A DNA stretch of 64,000 nt from Gigaspora rosea (lineage: Eukaryota; Glomeromycota; Glomeromycetes; Diversisporales; Gigasporaceae). The translations under genes were made by a program, and so were the position numbers. Location of the stretch: assembly GCA_003550325.1 (NCBI GenBank), contig QKWP01000061.1, forward strand, positions 390,928 to 454,927, read 5' to 3'. The notes below the pieces were generated by a model. The model saw only the letters and a list, made by a program, of their open reading frames with translations, was not told where the DNA came from and did no database searches. This document shows positions 11,649 through 22,818 of this stretch, piece after piece. The stretch's first letter is position 1. Every line of letters begins with the position of its first letter.

Positions 11649-13266
11649 TAGATAAGGGCCCAAAATGAAAATAATTACCGATAGAGGCCCGGCATTTGAA
11701 AATTATTACAAATGATGGCCAAAATAATCTGCGTTTAAATACCCATGATTTAAATTCCATGGTTCGATGACTCGAATGTAACTCATAATATAGTACTGTA
11801 CATAGTTAATTATAGTTAATTGTAAAGCGTTTAAGAAATGTAATGATGATAATCGATTAGTAAATTGAATATAAATTCAAATGTGCAATAAAAAGCATAT
11901 CTTTGGTCCATTCGATCCATAAGTCCATTTATTATTTGCACTGTAGAATTGTCTCTTAATATAACTAAAATCCGACATAAAGTCAGATGCAAAATTACTT
12001 TTACTAATAGGGAAAATGTTATATACATACGAACGCACGTACTTATTGTTTTCACTTTATTAAGCAATTATTATATTATTAATTATTAATTTATTTATTT
12101 AATTTATTAATTTTTAATTTATAAAATTTCAAGAATATATATTATAATAAGTATAAAATAAAACTCGGTGTTATATTAGGGTTAGAGTTAGGGTTAATTT
12201 AGTATATGATCGCGAGAGGAGCATTTTTTGTTAGTAAAATTTTGAGATAGCGGAATAGTAATATCAACTACCCGCGCGGAATTTTTTTTTAAAAAAAAAA
12301 GGTGATTTGCCCATCATTACTACTAAAAAACCACACATTCTAAAAAAATGTTTTTATAATCACACTCTTGCTATAATCAAGGGTTTGATTATATAACCAG
12401 GGTGATTGTATTAAAATTTTTACTTATCCTAAATATATAGTCTAATACAAAAATATAAAGAATTAATATATTTGTAATCATTAGGTTACAATAAATTTTT
12501 TGTAACCGGTGTCCAAAACTAAGCCCAGGTGTAATATAGTTAGGGTTAAAGTCAAGATTAATGCAAATCGCGAGAGGAGAATTTTCTGTTAGTAACATAG
12601 CAGGGATTACCCGCGTAAAATTTAGTTATTTAACAATTTTGTAAGATGCGGTTACAGTAGATATATTAATCCAAATCTAAATTATTAGCAAGATTAGATA
12701 TATAATATAAAAAATTATCACTGCAAAAAATGAAATCTTCGCTTAACTAAAAATTTCAATAAAAAATTTTTTAATAAAGGTGTTACTAGATGGCGACTAG
12801 GGATGGGCAATGTAATAATTTATGTACGTTCAGCCTTGGACATTTATTCTGTTGAATATTCTTCGCTTACAAGTTTAAAACTAATAAACCAAACAAGTTA
12901 CTTGTTGTTAGTCCCATAAATGAAGATAGTTAATGCGCTTTCAGCAACAAGTGCAAAGATGGTAAAGATGGTTACTTTCATATAGTAAAATCGATTCCTC
13001 ATGATCCAACTTGCCCAATTTCTATGGAACATTTAAAGCACGTAGTAAACATTATAATAAATTTGTGTACCAGTTTGATATAGCAATTATTTTTTTAAAT
13101 ATCTATTTAATCACGAAAGGCAATTACTGTTATGTTTAGATCGGTTCTATCAGATTTGGGCCCTTATTTGTAATAATTTTCAAATACCGGGCTTCTATCG
13201 GTAATTATTTTCATTTTGGACCCTTATCTGTAATTATTTTTGATTTTGGGCCCTTATCTGTAGTTT
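11649..13266. mobile_element. 1.6 kb element with repeated inverted ends
   Basis: The left arm (11649-11725: ATAAGGGCCCAAAATGAAAA then TACCGATAGAGGCCCGG) is matched in inverse at 13153-13265, where the ATAAGGGYCCAAAAT...TAATTAC unit occurs three times. The interior includes a direct repeat (12171-12310 and 12530-12625) containing GCGAGAGGAG and a short GGGTTAGGGTTA-like tract. No transposase frame was found. Confidence 0.6.
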
Positions 13267-13682
13267 CCCCTAAACTTAATCACTACAAACTAATATATAA
13301 ATAAAATTTTATTCATGGAATATTTTATATCAGCATCCCTGAAAGTCGTTCAATATGTGAAATATACAATAAATTTATTTCTCTAATGAGTACCTGTCCG
13401 TTAAGCATGATCATGGCAGAAAAAGCAATGAAATTCAAGAACTGTTTGATTCCCTGACCTGTCTGTTAATCTAGGGTAAATCCTTGCATCCTGGAACGTT
13501 TGTGCCTCTCCAAAGTGTTGGTCGCATGTGAATTTCACAGCCGCAACATGTAAAAGCACAATTTACAGAGTCGATAGTGTACTTTACAGTACATGCTGCG
13601 ACTATGAAGCATCAGCCAGCCTTTGGGGAGTTGCTCCTGACCTGTTAGTGTAACAAGCTTCATAGTATACTCCAATAAATTA
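13267..13682. other. Gene-free spacer with a weak dyad
   Basis: Positions 13497-13650 are more GC-rich and show a loose inverted similarity (CTCCAAAG...GTCGCATGT versus ACATGCTGCGAC...CTTTGGGGAG). No gene is recognised. Confidence 0.4.
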
Positions 13683-13790
13683 ATTTTGCTTATTTTACAC
13701 TTTATTGAAGTCGATAATTTAGGAAATATTTATTATTTACATCACCTCAATACATATTGTGATTTTTAAATTTCTATAGCTCATTGATTA
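13683..13790. mobile_element. GTAC-foldback family fragment
   Basis: It contains TTGAAGTCGATAATTTAGG and the right-end word TGTGATTTTTAAATTTCT of the family at 8255, 10128 and 32802. It is a solo half without the GTAC tract. Confidence 0.6.
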
Positions 13791-14128
13791 ATTACAAATT
13801 TGGGAATTTGAATAGCAAACAGCTGCATATCTATTACAAAAATAGAAATACTTATAATGATTTACGATAAGCATAAAATGTTTATTTGTCCATTGTCTCA
13901 AACTTAAAAACTTGCACGTTCGTAACACAAAGAACTCTCCATTCTTTACATGGATTTGTACGATTTTTATTTCGCATTTTTATAAATATTATTATTTAAA
14001 TTGATTATAATTTGATGATTCTGACGGACTATTCATTCCTTACTCCTTTAATTTAACGTATATAAAGTTTCCGTGTCCGCAAAGATGTGAAAAAACTTTC
14101 ATATATGCGAAAAGATATTGACTATAAT

Positions 14129-14604
14129 ATGGATTTAAAGTTTTTTGAACCTGATAATTTTATTCATAATCTTACTCGATTCATCCAAAAAAAATGTATT
14201 GTATAATATTAACTTAATTAACTCTTATAATTTGAGATAAAGAATCGTAATAATTTTTGAACTAATAATTAGGCAAACGGAAGAAGCTGGTTTTGAAGGG
14301 TGTAAATTATGAAACGTTAATCTGTCATATACAATCAAATCATCACAATCTTGTAATTATAATGACTCGAATTCATGTTTTATTAATTCCTCAAAATCGC
14401 ATTGAAGTTGCGGATCTTAGATGTACCCCCTTGGATCTCTCTCATTCCAAAAATTATATGGTTGAAAAATTGTACATTTGTGGTATACTTTCATGTGAGA
14501 TTTCTCTATATAAACAACTCGAACATATTACAAAGACCAAGGGTTTTCATTCTTTAATATCAAAAGCTATCAAGGAATTATCTAAAGAATCTTCAGGTAA
14601 TTAA
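14129..14604 (+). CDS. Small spliced gene, unidentified (about 132 aa)
   Basis: I do not recognise this protein. The proposed model has an ATG at 14129-14131, exon 1 at 14129-14195, a 77-nt GT-AG intron (14196-14272, T-rich 3' end ATAATTAG), and exon 2 at 14273-14604 ending TAA. The split codon becomes Cys, and the downstream frame lacks an in-frame ATG close to its 5' limit, which is why I chose the upstream exon. The product starts MDLKFFEPDNF, then has a basic KRKK segment around residues 24-27, a hydrophobic strand-like stretch (LVIIMTRIHVLLI), and a Ser/Lys/Glu-rich tail. It has no signal peptide, membrane segment or known motif. Hydrophobic strands with few Gly/Pro could suit a small beta domain, but that is speculation. 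It lies 62 bp upstream of the F-box gene on the same strand. Confidence 0.5.
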
Positions 14605-14666
14605 CACAGCTTATGAGACTACGCTAAATAATTAAAAATTGATTTCTTATATTTATATATATTTAT

Positions 14667-16529
14667 ATGGATCCAGATATTCAAGGTCGAATAGAGAATA
14701 AGTCCATTGCAATTCCATACATACAATATCGCCTAGTAGATGAAATTTTAATCAACATCTTCCAATACGTGGAATTTCCTTTAAATATAATACTGACTTG
14801 TAGAAATTGGTATAAAATTTCAATCGATCAGCAAGCGAGAGCTAAATGGATTATTTATAAATATGGTCGGGCTCATGCTCTTTTTTATGCAGTCAAATTT
14901 GGTCCAAACTTTATTAATCTACCCGTTGCTAGGGCAATTATTGCTAATAAGGCTATAATATCTAGATATTTTGTCCAAAGACTTCTTTTGCATTTTGGAA
15001 AGTTGGATAAGGTCCTTGTTGCGTTGAAAATAGAATACAATAACAATCCTGGAAGATCGAATAATAACTCACTTCAGAACATTCAACAAACTATAAAAAA
15101 ACCTTGGGCCAGTGACTTGGATACGTCGGTTTTCTTATATATACTTAAAGCGGCAGCAGAACAATTTGGTGAATCACAGCTATCACTAAAAGGAAACGAT
15201 ATGGAATTATTCCACTTTTTATCTGCAGGTCCTTATGCTCTTAAAGAAGCTAAAGCCATTATGTCAAAAAATTTGGAGCAGATTAAAGATCTAATCACGA
15301 ATCAAAAATTTATCCCCTCCCCTCCACGGTCTGGAATCATTCAAAGCAGATATGCGCAACTAAATATATCAGAAGAATATCCGGCTAAAGATGGATTTGA
15401 GAATATCAGACAGTTGAACGTAATAGCTAGAGCAATACTTATTCATACAGATTTGGTGAACTATTGGTATAATATTGGATACCACAATATTTGTAAAGAT
15501 ATTAATGAATTGGTCATGCAAGGCGCTATAATTATGCTCTTTTCTCCAGCATCTACCACTAACTGGACTCCTCCAAATCCTGAAGAAGTGGTTAAGCGAC
15601 TTTCGGAATTAATAATGCTTGGATTTGAGTTACACTATACTGTTATTGTAGATACATTGTTAATTGAGAAAAGATTGGTTGAGGTTGGAAATACAATGAT
15701 AACAGCATTTTTGCAGATAAAGAATGTATCGAAGGAAGAATTTTTACATCATTGTTTAATCGAAACATTACAAGTATTTCGATTGGATAAAAGGTTGAAG
15801 AAAACGGATGTTGTTTTGAATTTTTTGTATTCGGTTATCGGCAAAGATCATGAACAAGTATTTGTTAAAGCGATGGAATCTGAGCTTGAAAATAGGTCGA
15901 ATGATGATAATGGTAGTCCATTTATGCCTTTAAATTTCTCAGCTTTTTATTATAATTGGGTATTAAATAAATTTGGAGCAGACGCTGAAATTACAAATCG
16001 GTGTTTTAGCGATATTTTAGAAAAAAAGGTTAAGGCAGATAATTACATTAAACAAAATCAACATCAGAATTGTATTTTAAGTGAACAACTTGAAAGCATT
16101 TTCAAAGAAATATACGATGTTTTTAAAAATTATTCCAATGCTAAAGACTTCTTTAAACCTTCGCACTTGAAGATTATCAAACAAGCTACTCACGTCGATA
16201 TAATTGATGGATTAAGACAATATTTAACTAAATTGTTTATACCACAATCTCAAGCTCAAAATTCTGTCGAACATTTGAATAAAATGGATATTGACAATCT
16301 TTTAGCACCTACATATAAACGAAAACGGGGTGATCAAGAGTTGAATAATTGGTATAATGAATTAGGAAATTTACGTAATGACATGGATATTTCAGATGAA
16401 TTCGCTGAATTTTTAGAGAACTTTTGGGAAATAATTAATGATTCGGACTTTGTCTTAAATCGTGATGTGGATGAAATTTATTTTCAACGAGAATCTAAAA
16501 GACACAAGAAAAACGAGAGAAAAGAATAA
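14667..16529 (+). CDS. F-box protein, paralog 1 (620 aa, intact)
   Basis: An intronless 620-codon frame. Residues about 22-66 form an F-box: LVDEILINIFQYVEFPLNII followed by LTCRNWY, with the Leu/Ile/Trp spacing of that domain. F-box proteins bind Skp1 and select substrates for SCF ubiquitin ligases, so that is the expected role; the target is unknown. The rest is mostly helical and shows no WD40, LRR or kelch repeats. The tail has basic clusters (YKRKRGDQ near 549 and ESKRHKKNERKE at the end) that could act in nuclear import. The start is the ATG in ATGGATCCAGAT; paralogs 2 and 3 share MDP at the same place. A TATATATATTTATAT stretch lies directly upstream. The full length, and conservation against paralog 3 while flanks have drifted, indicate a gene under selection. 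It is the only unbroken member here. Confidence 0.9.
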   Translation: MDPDIQGRIENKSIAIPYIQYRLVDEILINIFQYVEFPLNIILTCRNWYKISIDQQARAKWIIYKYGRAHALFYAVKFGPNFINLPVARAIIANKAIISRYFVQRLLLHFGKLDKVLVALKIEYNNNPGRSNNNSLQNIQQTIKKPWASDLDTSVFLYILKAAAEQFGESQLSLKGNDMELFHFLSAGPYALKEAKAIMSKNLEQIKDLITNQKFIPSPPRSGIIQSRYAQLNISEEYPAKDGFENIRQLNVIARAILIHTDLVNYWYNIGYHNICKDINELVMQGAIIMLFSPASTTNWTPPNPEEVVKRLSELIMLGFELHYTVIVDTLLIEKRLVEVGNTMITAFLQIKNVSKEEFLHHCLIETLQVFRLDKRLKKTDVVLNFLYSVIGKDHEQVFVKAMESELENRSNDDNGSPFMPLNFSAFYYNWVLNKFGADAEITNRCFSDILEKKVKADNYIKQNQHQNCILSEQLESIFKEIYDVFKNYSNAKDFFKPSHLKIIKQATHVDIIDGLRQYLTKLFIPQSQAQNSVEHLNKMDIDNLLAPTYKRKRGDQELNNWYNELGNLRNDMDISDEFAEFLENFWEIINDSDFVLNRDVDEIYFQRESKRHKKNERKE

Positions 16530-16578
16530 GTAGCATTATCATTTGGGCACTATAGTGGTTTTTGAAGTTGTGAAAAGC

Positions 16579-16642
16579 GATATGGGTGCCGCCAAATAAA
16601 AATTTGTTATATTAACAAATTTTATTTGGTGACACTCATATC
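16579..16642. repeat. Perfect-stem hairpin 50 bp after F-box 1 stop codon
   Basis: ATATGGGTGCCGCCAAATAA pairs with TTATTTGGTGACACTCATAT around a short AT loop. The same structure, diverged, follows the paralog-3 relic at 32661-32722. It may be a tiny MITE present before the duplication or a 3' UTR structure; the sequence alone does not decide. Confidence 0.7.
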
Positions 16643-18760
16643 TTACTACTGCATGTCGAATATATGGTTGTAACGTAGATATTTTTATAAACACAAATCT
16701 TCAACAATTGGAACTGTATATAGTGTAAATAGTATGAATTAATACGTAGCTAGCTGGTTATGATGCGTACAAATGTTAAAAGTTCAATCGTTACGCGTTG
16801 TGATCTATTTCAAAAAATTTGGTTCCTTATAAATTATTTAATGTGACAATTGTATCACATATTTTTAACGACGATATTCCCATCACTAATTTTAGATATT
16901 TTATAAAGCGTTAAACATCAAATCCCTACTTCTAATTATGTAAATATTATCATAAGCTTATATTTCATTATACAGTACATAGTCCTTAGATTTTTATTAT
17001 TAAAATGAAAAAATTCAAAAAAAAAACAAAAAACAAAAATAGAAAACGTAGTATCATTTCGCGAATCCTAAATTATATACATACTAGTTCTATGTGTGCT
17101 TCGCTATGTGATTGAAGTTGACATCCGACTGAAGTTGCACTTGACTGAAATTAGCCTCTGAAATTAGATCATCCTGCACGCATTAATTAGCAATTTTAGG
17201 TTGCCATTGACTGGAATTAACCCTAAAAACAGGCATTCCGCAGGTAATACAAACTCTTGAATGGAATAGCCAATCGGAGAGTGCAAATTTTGACTATTTC
17301 GGATCAAAAATACTCAAAAACTAATGTTTAAATCGACCTTGGTGCACTAATCAAAAATGACGGGAATGAAATTTTACATATAGTAAGTGTCATTCTAATC
17401 CTATAGTCTCTAATGTTAAGGCTCTAACCCTAAATTTTTATCTCACGTACTTCAGTTTATTTACAAAATATTTCCTATTTTGGTTTGTATTACCCGCGCA
17501 AATAAGTAAAATCGACAAAATGCTATTTTTTATAAACTATTCATCAAATCATTATAATAGATTCGGAGTAAATTTTTTATTACTGGATTTAATTAGTGTA
17601 TATAGTTGTACGCCAAACTAAAATAGCATATGTATATTATTAGTCAAAATGTCCGAACATTGATGATTTTTTGTAGTACGCCGAAATATAGAGGTACGTA
17701 CGTATGCATTAAATACAAAACAGACAAAAGTAATGCGAATATTGCCTTTATTGGTCTATGTCAAGTATCATATGATCAAGTTTCTTAAAAGCAATTATCC
17801 GAGCTTTCTTAAATTTGAAGAAAATACATTTTAATAACGACGTAGTCATAGCCTATTTTGATCATTGTGAACTACTTTGAATTCTATATACTATAAAATT
17901 CAAGAGTTCTCAAAACATCTGAATTAACTACGCTACGTTATTGTTGAAATACTATATTTAATTCAGAATTTCAGAAATAAGATAATGAAATTAGCAAACT
18001 TTGATAAAAATCTGTGATATTTGAAGGCCCTTTAAATTTTACATACTTGAAAAACTTTTATGCATTTGGGTTTTTACTGAACTTAGAAATGTGTATAATC
18101 TAATTAATTTTGGTTTATGAGAATTTTTTATTATTCTAGTTCATCATATCTATCATAAACCTATCAGGAATATATTAAGTCCATTCTAAATATTTCAGAC
18201 TTTTAATTTTATAGTATAAGATGGTTAATGCTATTAGCAAACTTTCTTGGTATTAAACTTATATAACCAGAATAACATTAATCTGATTATTATGATAAGT
18301 ATCAAGATCATGTGACCAATTCAGTTTTTAATTTCTATTGGAAAAACAATTTTATATCCCGTTAGATAAAACATCAGAAACTTTTAAAAAAAATTACCAA
18401 TCGATTTCCAGTTGCAGGGGTGATTAATATCGATTTAAAGTTAACCAATTTTAATTATTATAAATACAGTAAAAACGAGGATATCATTATAGAGTTTCAA
18501 CTTAAAACTAATAATTATGAAGATATGATTAAATGGATTCTATTTGATGGATTAAAATTTATTAAAAAAAATTAATGAAGAGGGATTTGGCTCTGCGTTT
18601 TTTGCAACCTGATTAGATGGTATTCAAAAGATTAAAAATGGTAATAATAGTAATATATATGTAAAATATGTAAACTATTGCATTCAAAACATTATCTAAC
18701 TTCAAGGAAATTCCTTCTGATTTTTTGAAAAGTTAAGTTAATTCGTGATTTGCCTATAAA
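16643..18760. other. Gene-free flank of F-box 1 with empty GTAC site
   Basis: No gene. Positions 17660-18085 align with 32755-32790 plus 34020-34345 beside paralog 3, showing shared ancestry. GGTACGTACGTATGC (17693-17707) is the unoccupied counterpart of the site filled by foldbacks at 32802-33985. ACTAGTTC...GCTTCGC at 17083-17103 resembles the Helitron terminus at 50855, but its hairpin is not intact. Confidence 0.6.
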
Positions 18761-19229
18761 TGACAATATTCACATAGTAAAATTTGGGGCAAATATAACA
18801 TAAGTATCAACAATTTGACGTTACTCTATAGTAAAATTATTTTTTATTAAGCTATCATCTTTTAACTTTTAAATAAAGTTGTAGAGCTGGTTTTGTGTAT
18901 CTAATAGTAAAAATTAATTAAAATCGGCCTAGCAATTCTTGAGATATCTTAATTTTTCTCTTCAAATCTTATAAAATTTCTTTACAGATTTGTAAAGAAA
19001 TTTTATAAGATTATAAAGAGAATAATTAAGATACAGTATCTCAAAAAAATTACTAGGCCGATTTAATGAATTTTTACTATTAGATCCACAAAACCCAGCT
19101 CTACAACTTTAATTAGAAGTTAAAAGAGATTAACTTAATAAAAAAATAATTTTACTATAGAGCAACGTCAGATTGTTGATACTGTACTTATATTAAATAT
19201 GCCCAAATTTTACTATGTGAATACTGTCA
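18761..19229. mobile_element. 469 bp foldback element
   Basis: The arms start TGACAATATTCACATAGTAA and close with the inverse. The pairing is good to the centre near 18990, where AAATTTCTTTACAGATTTGT continues as AAAGAAATTT. That core is shared with the foldback at 6135. There is no ORF. Confidence 0.75.
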
Positions 19230-19265
19230 CATATATATCATATAATATATATAAATATATATATA

Positions 19266-19706
19266 TGGTGCAAGTAATCTATACTCAAAGTTACACGGAG
19301 TATTTTAGTAGTGTTTCACTTGTTTAAATGGCTATAACTTCTTATATAAGAGGTTTTAAAAAAAAATCTGACCGGTAACTTTGTAGAACTATATCAGCTC
19401 TACATGTGTGCCAAATAACTTTTCAAAATCTCATCACTGTAAGGAGTTGATGCGTTTTGAAAACTAAAATTTTATATGTGAATTTATAAATTTACATAGA
19501 AAATTTTAATTTTCAAAACGCATCAACTCCTTACAGTGATGAGATTTTGAAAAGATATTTGGCACACATGTAGAGCTGATATAGCTCTACAAAGTTACCG
19601 GTCAGATTTTTTTAAAACCTCCTAGATAAGAAGTTATAGCTATTTAAACAAGTGAAACACTACTAAAATACTCTGTGTAACTGTTGAGTATAGGTTACTT
19701 GCACCA
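19266..19706. mobile_element. 441 bp foldback element in an (AT)n tract
   Basis: The ends are TGGTGCAAGTAATCTATACT and the inverse (AGTATAGGTTACTTGCACCA), with nearly complete arm pairing (for example CTCTACATGTGTGCCAAATA on one arm and its inverse on the other). It is flanked on both sides by TATATATA, so any target duplication is masked. Confidence 0.75.
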
Positions 19707-21289
19707 TATATATATATTTTTTAAAAAAAGAAATCATTTAATTAAGATTTGCCAGAATTATATTTAAGTTGGCCGGAATTATGACCAAAATCTCAGCCTA
19801 AAATTTAAAAATTAATGTTGGCCGAAAACCAAAATTTAAAATTATCAACGTTCTATTCCGGCAAACGCAGAAATCCAAGTGAAACCAGCAATTCTAAAAA
19901 TAGATTACGTCCTGAAATGCTGGACCCACCATGAATTAGACCAGGGTGTGGACCATGAAATCTTTATTAATTAAATGTAAATAGCTAGAAGGCCTATTTA
20001 AGTACAAATGTGTATGCGTTTTTCTTTTTCCCGATAAAACCTCTGGGCGTGTATTAGGGTCTACTAAGTGATCTTATGCGTGCATCCTCCACAAGTGCAC
20101 ATCAATGATGGTAAATAACTTGAAATGACCCAAGTGACTAATGACCAGTCATTGGGCCATTTCAAAAACCAAATGACCTGTTATGGTCATTTGAAAATAT
20201 CTATACTTTTAAATGTGATTGATCAGATATTTAATTAATGATATAGATGATTAAGGTTAATAATAATTATTTAAAAACTCGCGCCCCATAAGGTCGCAGG
20301 AGATAACAACAAAATCTGATCCCATATTTAGGGGTCATAATAAAAAGATATATACAGGGCTGATGATTTTTCTTTGTGTTATTTATTTATTTTTAAAAAT
20401 AAATAAATATCACAGAAAATTATTGGCTCTGCTATGGCTTAATAATCTTTCGCATGACTGTGAAAGATAAGCATAATTGCGTACGGTAATATAGTAATAA
20501 TTTGTAGTTAATACGATTAATTGTTTTCTATTATTTAGGATGAATATTTATAAATTTTTCAAATCGGTATGTAAATAATAATTTTAACGTTAGAAATTTA
20601 AAGCATTTCATTAGTTTTGTTATGTTCAAACTCTCAATTTTTTAATACACAATATAAATTCTATTACATTTTATTGAATTTATTGAAGGGCAAAAGAAAC
20701 AGGAGCATATATTTCATATTTCAATTGGCAAATGGAAGTTTATTGTTAAATTTGATAAATGGAGTTTCAAAATTAAATAAGTGTGCATTACGAAAATAAG
20801 TAGGAATTTTTGGATAACATATTTACTGTTGAAAATGCCAGAATCACGTATCATCTGGGAAATTATCGGAAATGTAAACAATGAATCAATATCAGATATA
20901 GTGATTATCGGAAAAATATTATAAAGTTGGATACAATGCATAAATTTTTTCAATTATTATACCACCATAGGTAAATTAGATTTGCAAACCGTGTAACAAA
21001 AACAAAAAAATAAATTTTACAAAACAAAAAATAAATTTTAATTACTTTAGGGTTAGGGCAAGGTCTGGGATTTTTATCGGGGCATTAGTATATACAAAAT
21101 TTAGCAAGGAATTTTTTTTATTAAAGCCCCAAAGATGGTTTCATAAGCAAAATTTTGTGATATGAATGTTTTTTGTAAATTTTTGTTACACCTGATCTTA
21201 AATTTTGATTGGCTATTCTAATAGTTTTGTGTAACATGGTGTAAAACCATAGGTGCTATATTTTTAAATTTTATGAAGATCGTTTGGAT
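19707..21289. other. Gene-free stretch with small dyads
   Basis: Palindromic AAATGACC / GGTCATTT words cluster at 20128-20195. A GGGTTAGGG-containing tract lies near 21045. The last ~25 bp before F-box 2 (TTAAATTTTATGAAGATCGT) are identical to the sequence just 5' of F-box 3, so they are retained promoter/5' UTR sequence. Confidence 0.5.
20355..20431. mobile_element. 77 bp hAT-like mini-element
   Basis: The ends CAGGGCTGATGATTTTTCTT and the inverse of CAGAGCCAATAATTTTCTGT close on a TTATTTATTTATTTTTAAAA centre. CAGGGC...GATGATTTTC resembles the terminus at 29453-29472. No clear 8-bp duplication is seen. Confidence 0.5.
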
Positions 21290-22093
21290 ATGGACCCAAA
21301 AGAACGTCCAAACATTCAAGGTCGAATAGAGAATAAATTCTCCGTTATTCCATACTTACAACATGGTTTAGTAGATGAAATTTCGATTAATATTTTTCAA
21401 TACTTAAAATGTCCTTTAAATTTAATACTGACTTGTAGAGATTGGTATAAAATTTCAATTGATCAGCAAGCGAGAGCTAAATGGATTATTTATAAATACG
21501 GTCGTGAACACGCTCTTTTTTATGCGATCAAATTTGGTCCAAACTTTATTAATATACCTGTTGCTAGGGCAATTATTGCTAATAAGGCTATAATATCTAG
21601 ATATTTTGTCCAAAGACTTCTTTTACATTTTGGAAAGTTGGATAAAGATCTTGTTGCGTTGAAAATAGAATACAACAATAATTCTGAAAGATCGAATAAT
21701 AATTCACTTCAGAACATTCGACAAAATATAAAAACATCTTGGGCCAGTGACTTGGAAATATCTGTTTTCTTATGTATACTTAAAACGGCAGCAGAACAAT
21801 TTGGTGAATCACAGCTATCACTAAAAGGAAACGATATGGAATTATTTCACTTTTTATCTGCAGGTCCATATGCTCTTAAAGAAGCTAAAGTCATTATGTC
21901 AAAAAATTTGGAACAGATTAAAGATCTAATCATGAATCAGAAATTTATTCCCTCCCCTCCACGGCCTGAAATCATTCAAAACAGAAATGCGCAACTAAAT
22001 ATATCAGAAGAATATCCAGCTAAAGATGGATTTGAAAATATCAGACAATTGAATGTCATACTGGAAATTTTGGACTCCATCCTGCCTTGTTAA
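21290..22093 (+). pseudogene. F-box protein paralog 2, truncated (267 aa)
   Basis: It starts at the ATG shared with the other copies (MDP...; a TTG two codons upstream extends the open frame but is unlikely to be used). It keeps the F-box at residues about 27-70 (LVDEISINIFQYLKCPLNLI) and follows paralogs 1 and 3 closely to about residue 257. There the reading frame leaves the gene for an unrelated sequence at about 22059-22062, adds a dozen foreign residues and stops. More than half the protein is missing. The break coincides with a 450 bp segment found again at 34829. It is closer to paralog 3 than to paralog 1. A short F-box-only product could in principle still bind Skp1, but a disrupted relic is the simpler reading. 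Confidence 0.8.
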
Positions 22094-22513
22094 AGTTTTA
22101 GTTGTATCTATTTAGAAAAGAATTATCGGGTCTTTGTAAAATCTAATAACAGTCATGGCGATAAGGATTGCAACTCAGGTTGTAACCAGCAATGTTCGTA
22201 ATTATCACTTACGGTAGGCAATCCTGGTTTTGAGAAGACAGACTATCGAAATGATATAAATTGAAAAATAACACAAACAAGATGGAAGCACAACACAGAA
22301 TATGTATAGTAAAAACTAGTATTGCACAAGCAATATGGGCACAAATAATTGGAAAATTAGCTCAGATATTTGTTAATCTGTTGAAAATAACATATTCCTC
22401 TAATTTTTTTTTTTAAAAAAAATGTTGCAATCTCAAGTAAGAATATGTATTAATTATATAAATTTAAGTTAGTAAAATATCTTTGATGAAAAGTGTTGCA
22501 TTTTTATTATAGC
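22062..22513. repeat. Dispersed 450 bp segment, copy 1
   Basis: It is nearly identical to 34829-35271, with few substitutions and small indels. It starts CTGGAAATTTTGGAC and ends TTTTATTATAGCAT. Its first ~25 bp equal the right end of the small MITE at 34651-34857. No internal ORF or inverted ends; it may be a template-switch or gene-conversion transfer instead of a transposon. Confidence 0.8.
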
Positions 22514-22818
22514 ATAAAGACTAAACCATCCCAAAACTCTGCCTAACCACTGATTATATTATTCAATCAAATTATCGAATGTTAAGTGGTTAAAAGTGAC
22601 AAAATATCTTTTTAACTGATTTTAACTATAATGTTCATATTTACGAAGTTAATTAATATACCATATTATTTTCTAATCCATAATTTATGTATGACTAAAA
22701 TTATCAAAAAGTATTAATTATTGCTCTCTTATATCATATAAGCAAATATTATAAATTTGAAAATTCTTTATACTGACAAACTTAATTTCATCGTTATAGC
22801 AAAAAAATATTATATTGA
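22514..22818. other. AT-rich spacer, nothing recognised
   Basis: No supported feature. Confidence 0.4.

Noticed and set aside
12170-12200. TTAGGG-type telomere repeats (also near 21050, 24370, 33130, 46000, 61870)
   Set aside because: Only two or three imperfect units each, always inside or beside MITE-like elements; not a chromosome end.
17083-17110. Second Helitron 3' end
   Set aside because: ACTAGTTC and GCTTCGC match the Helitron at 50855, but the hairpin does not pair and no 5' end could be placed.
20972-21247. Insertion flanked by ACCATAGGT upstream of F-box 2
   Set aside because: The 9-bp match is suggestive, but no matching ends were found, and the upstream segment TGTAACATGGTGT is shared with F-box 3.
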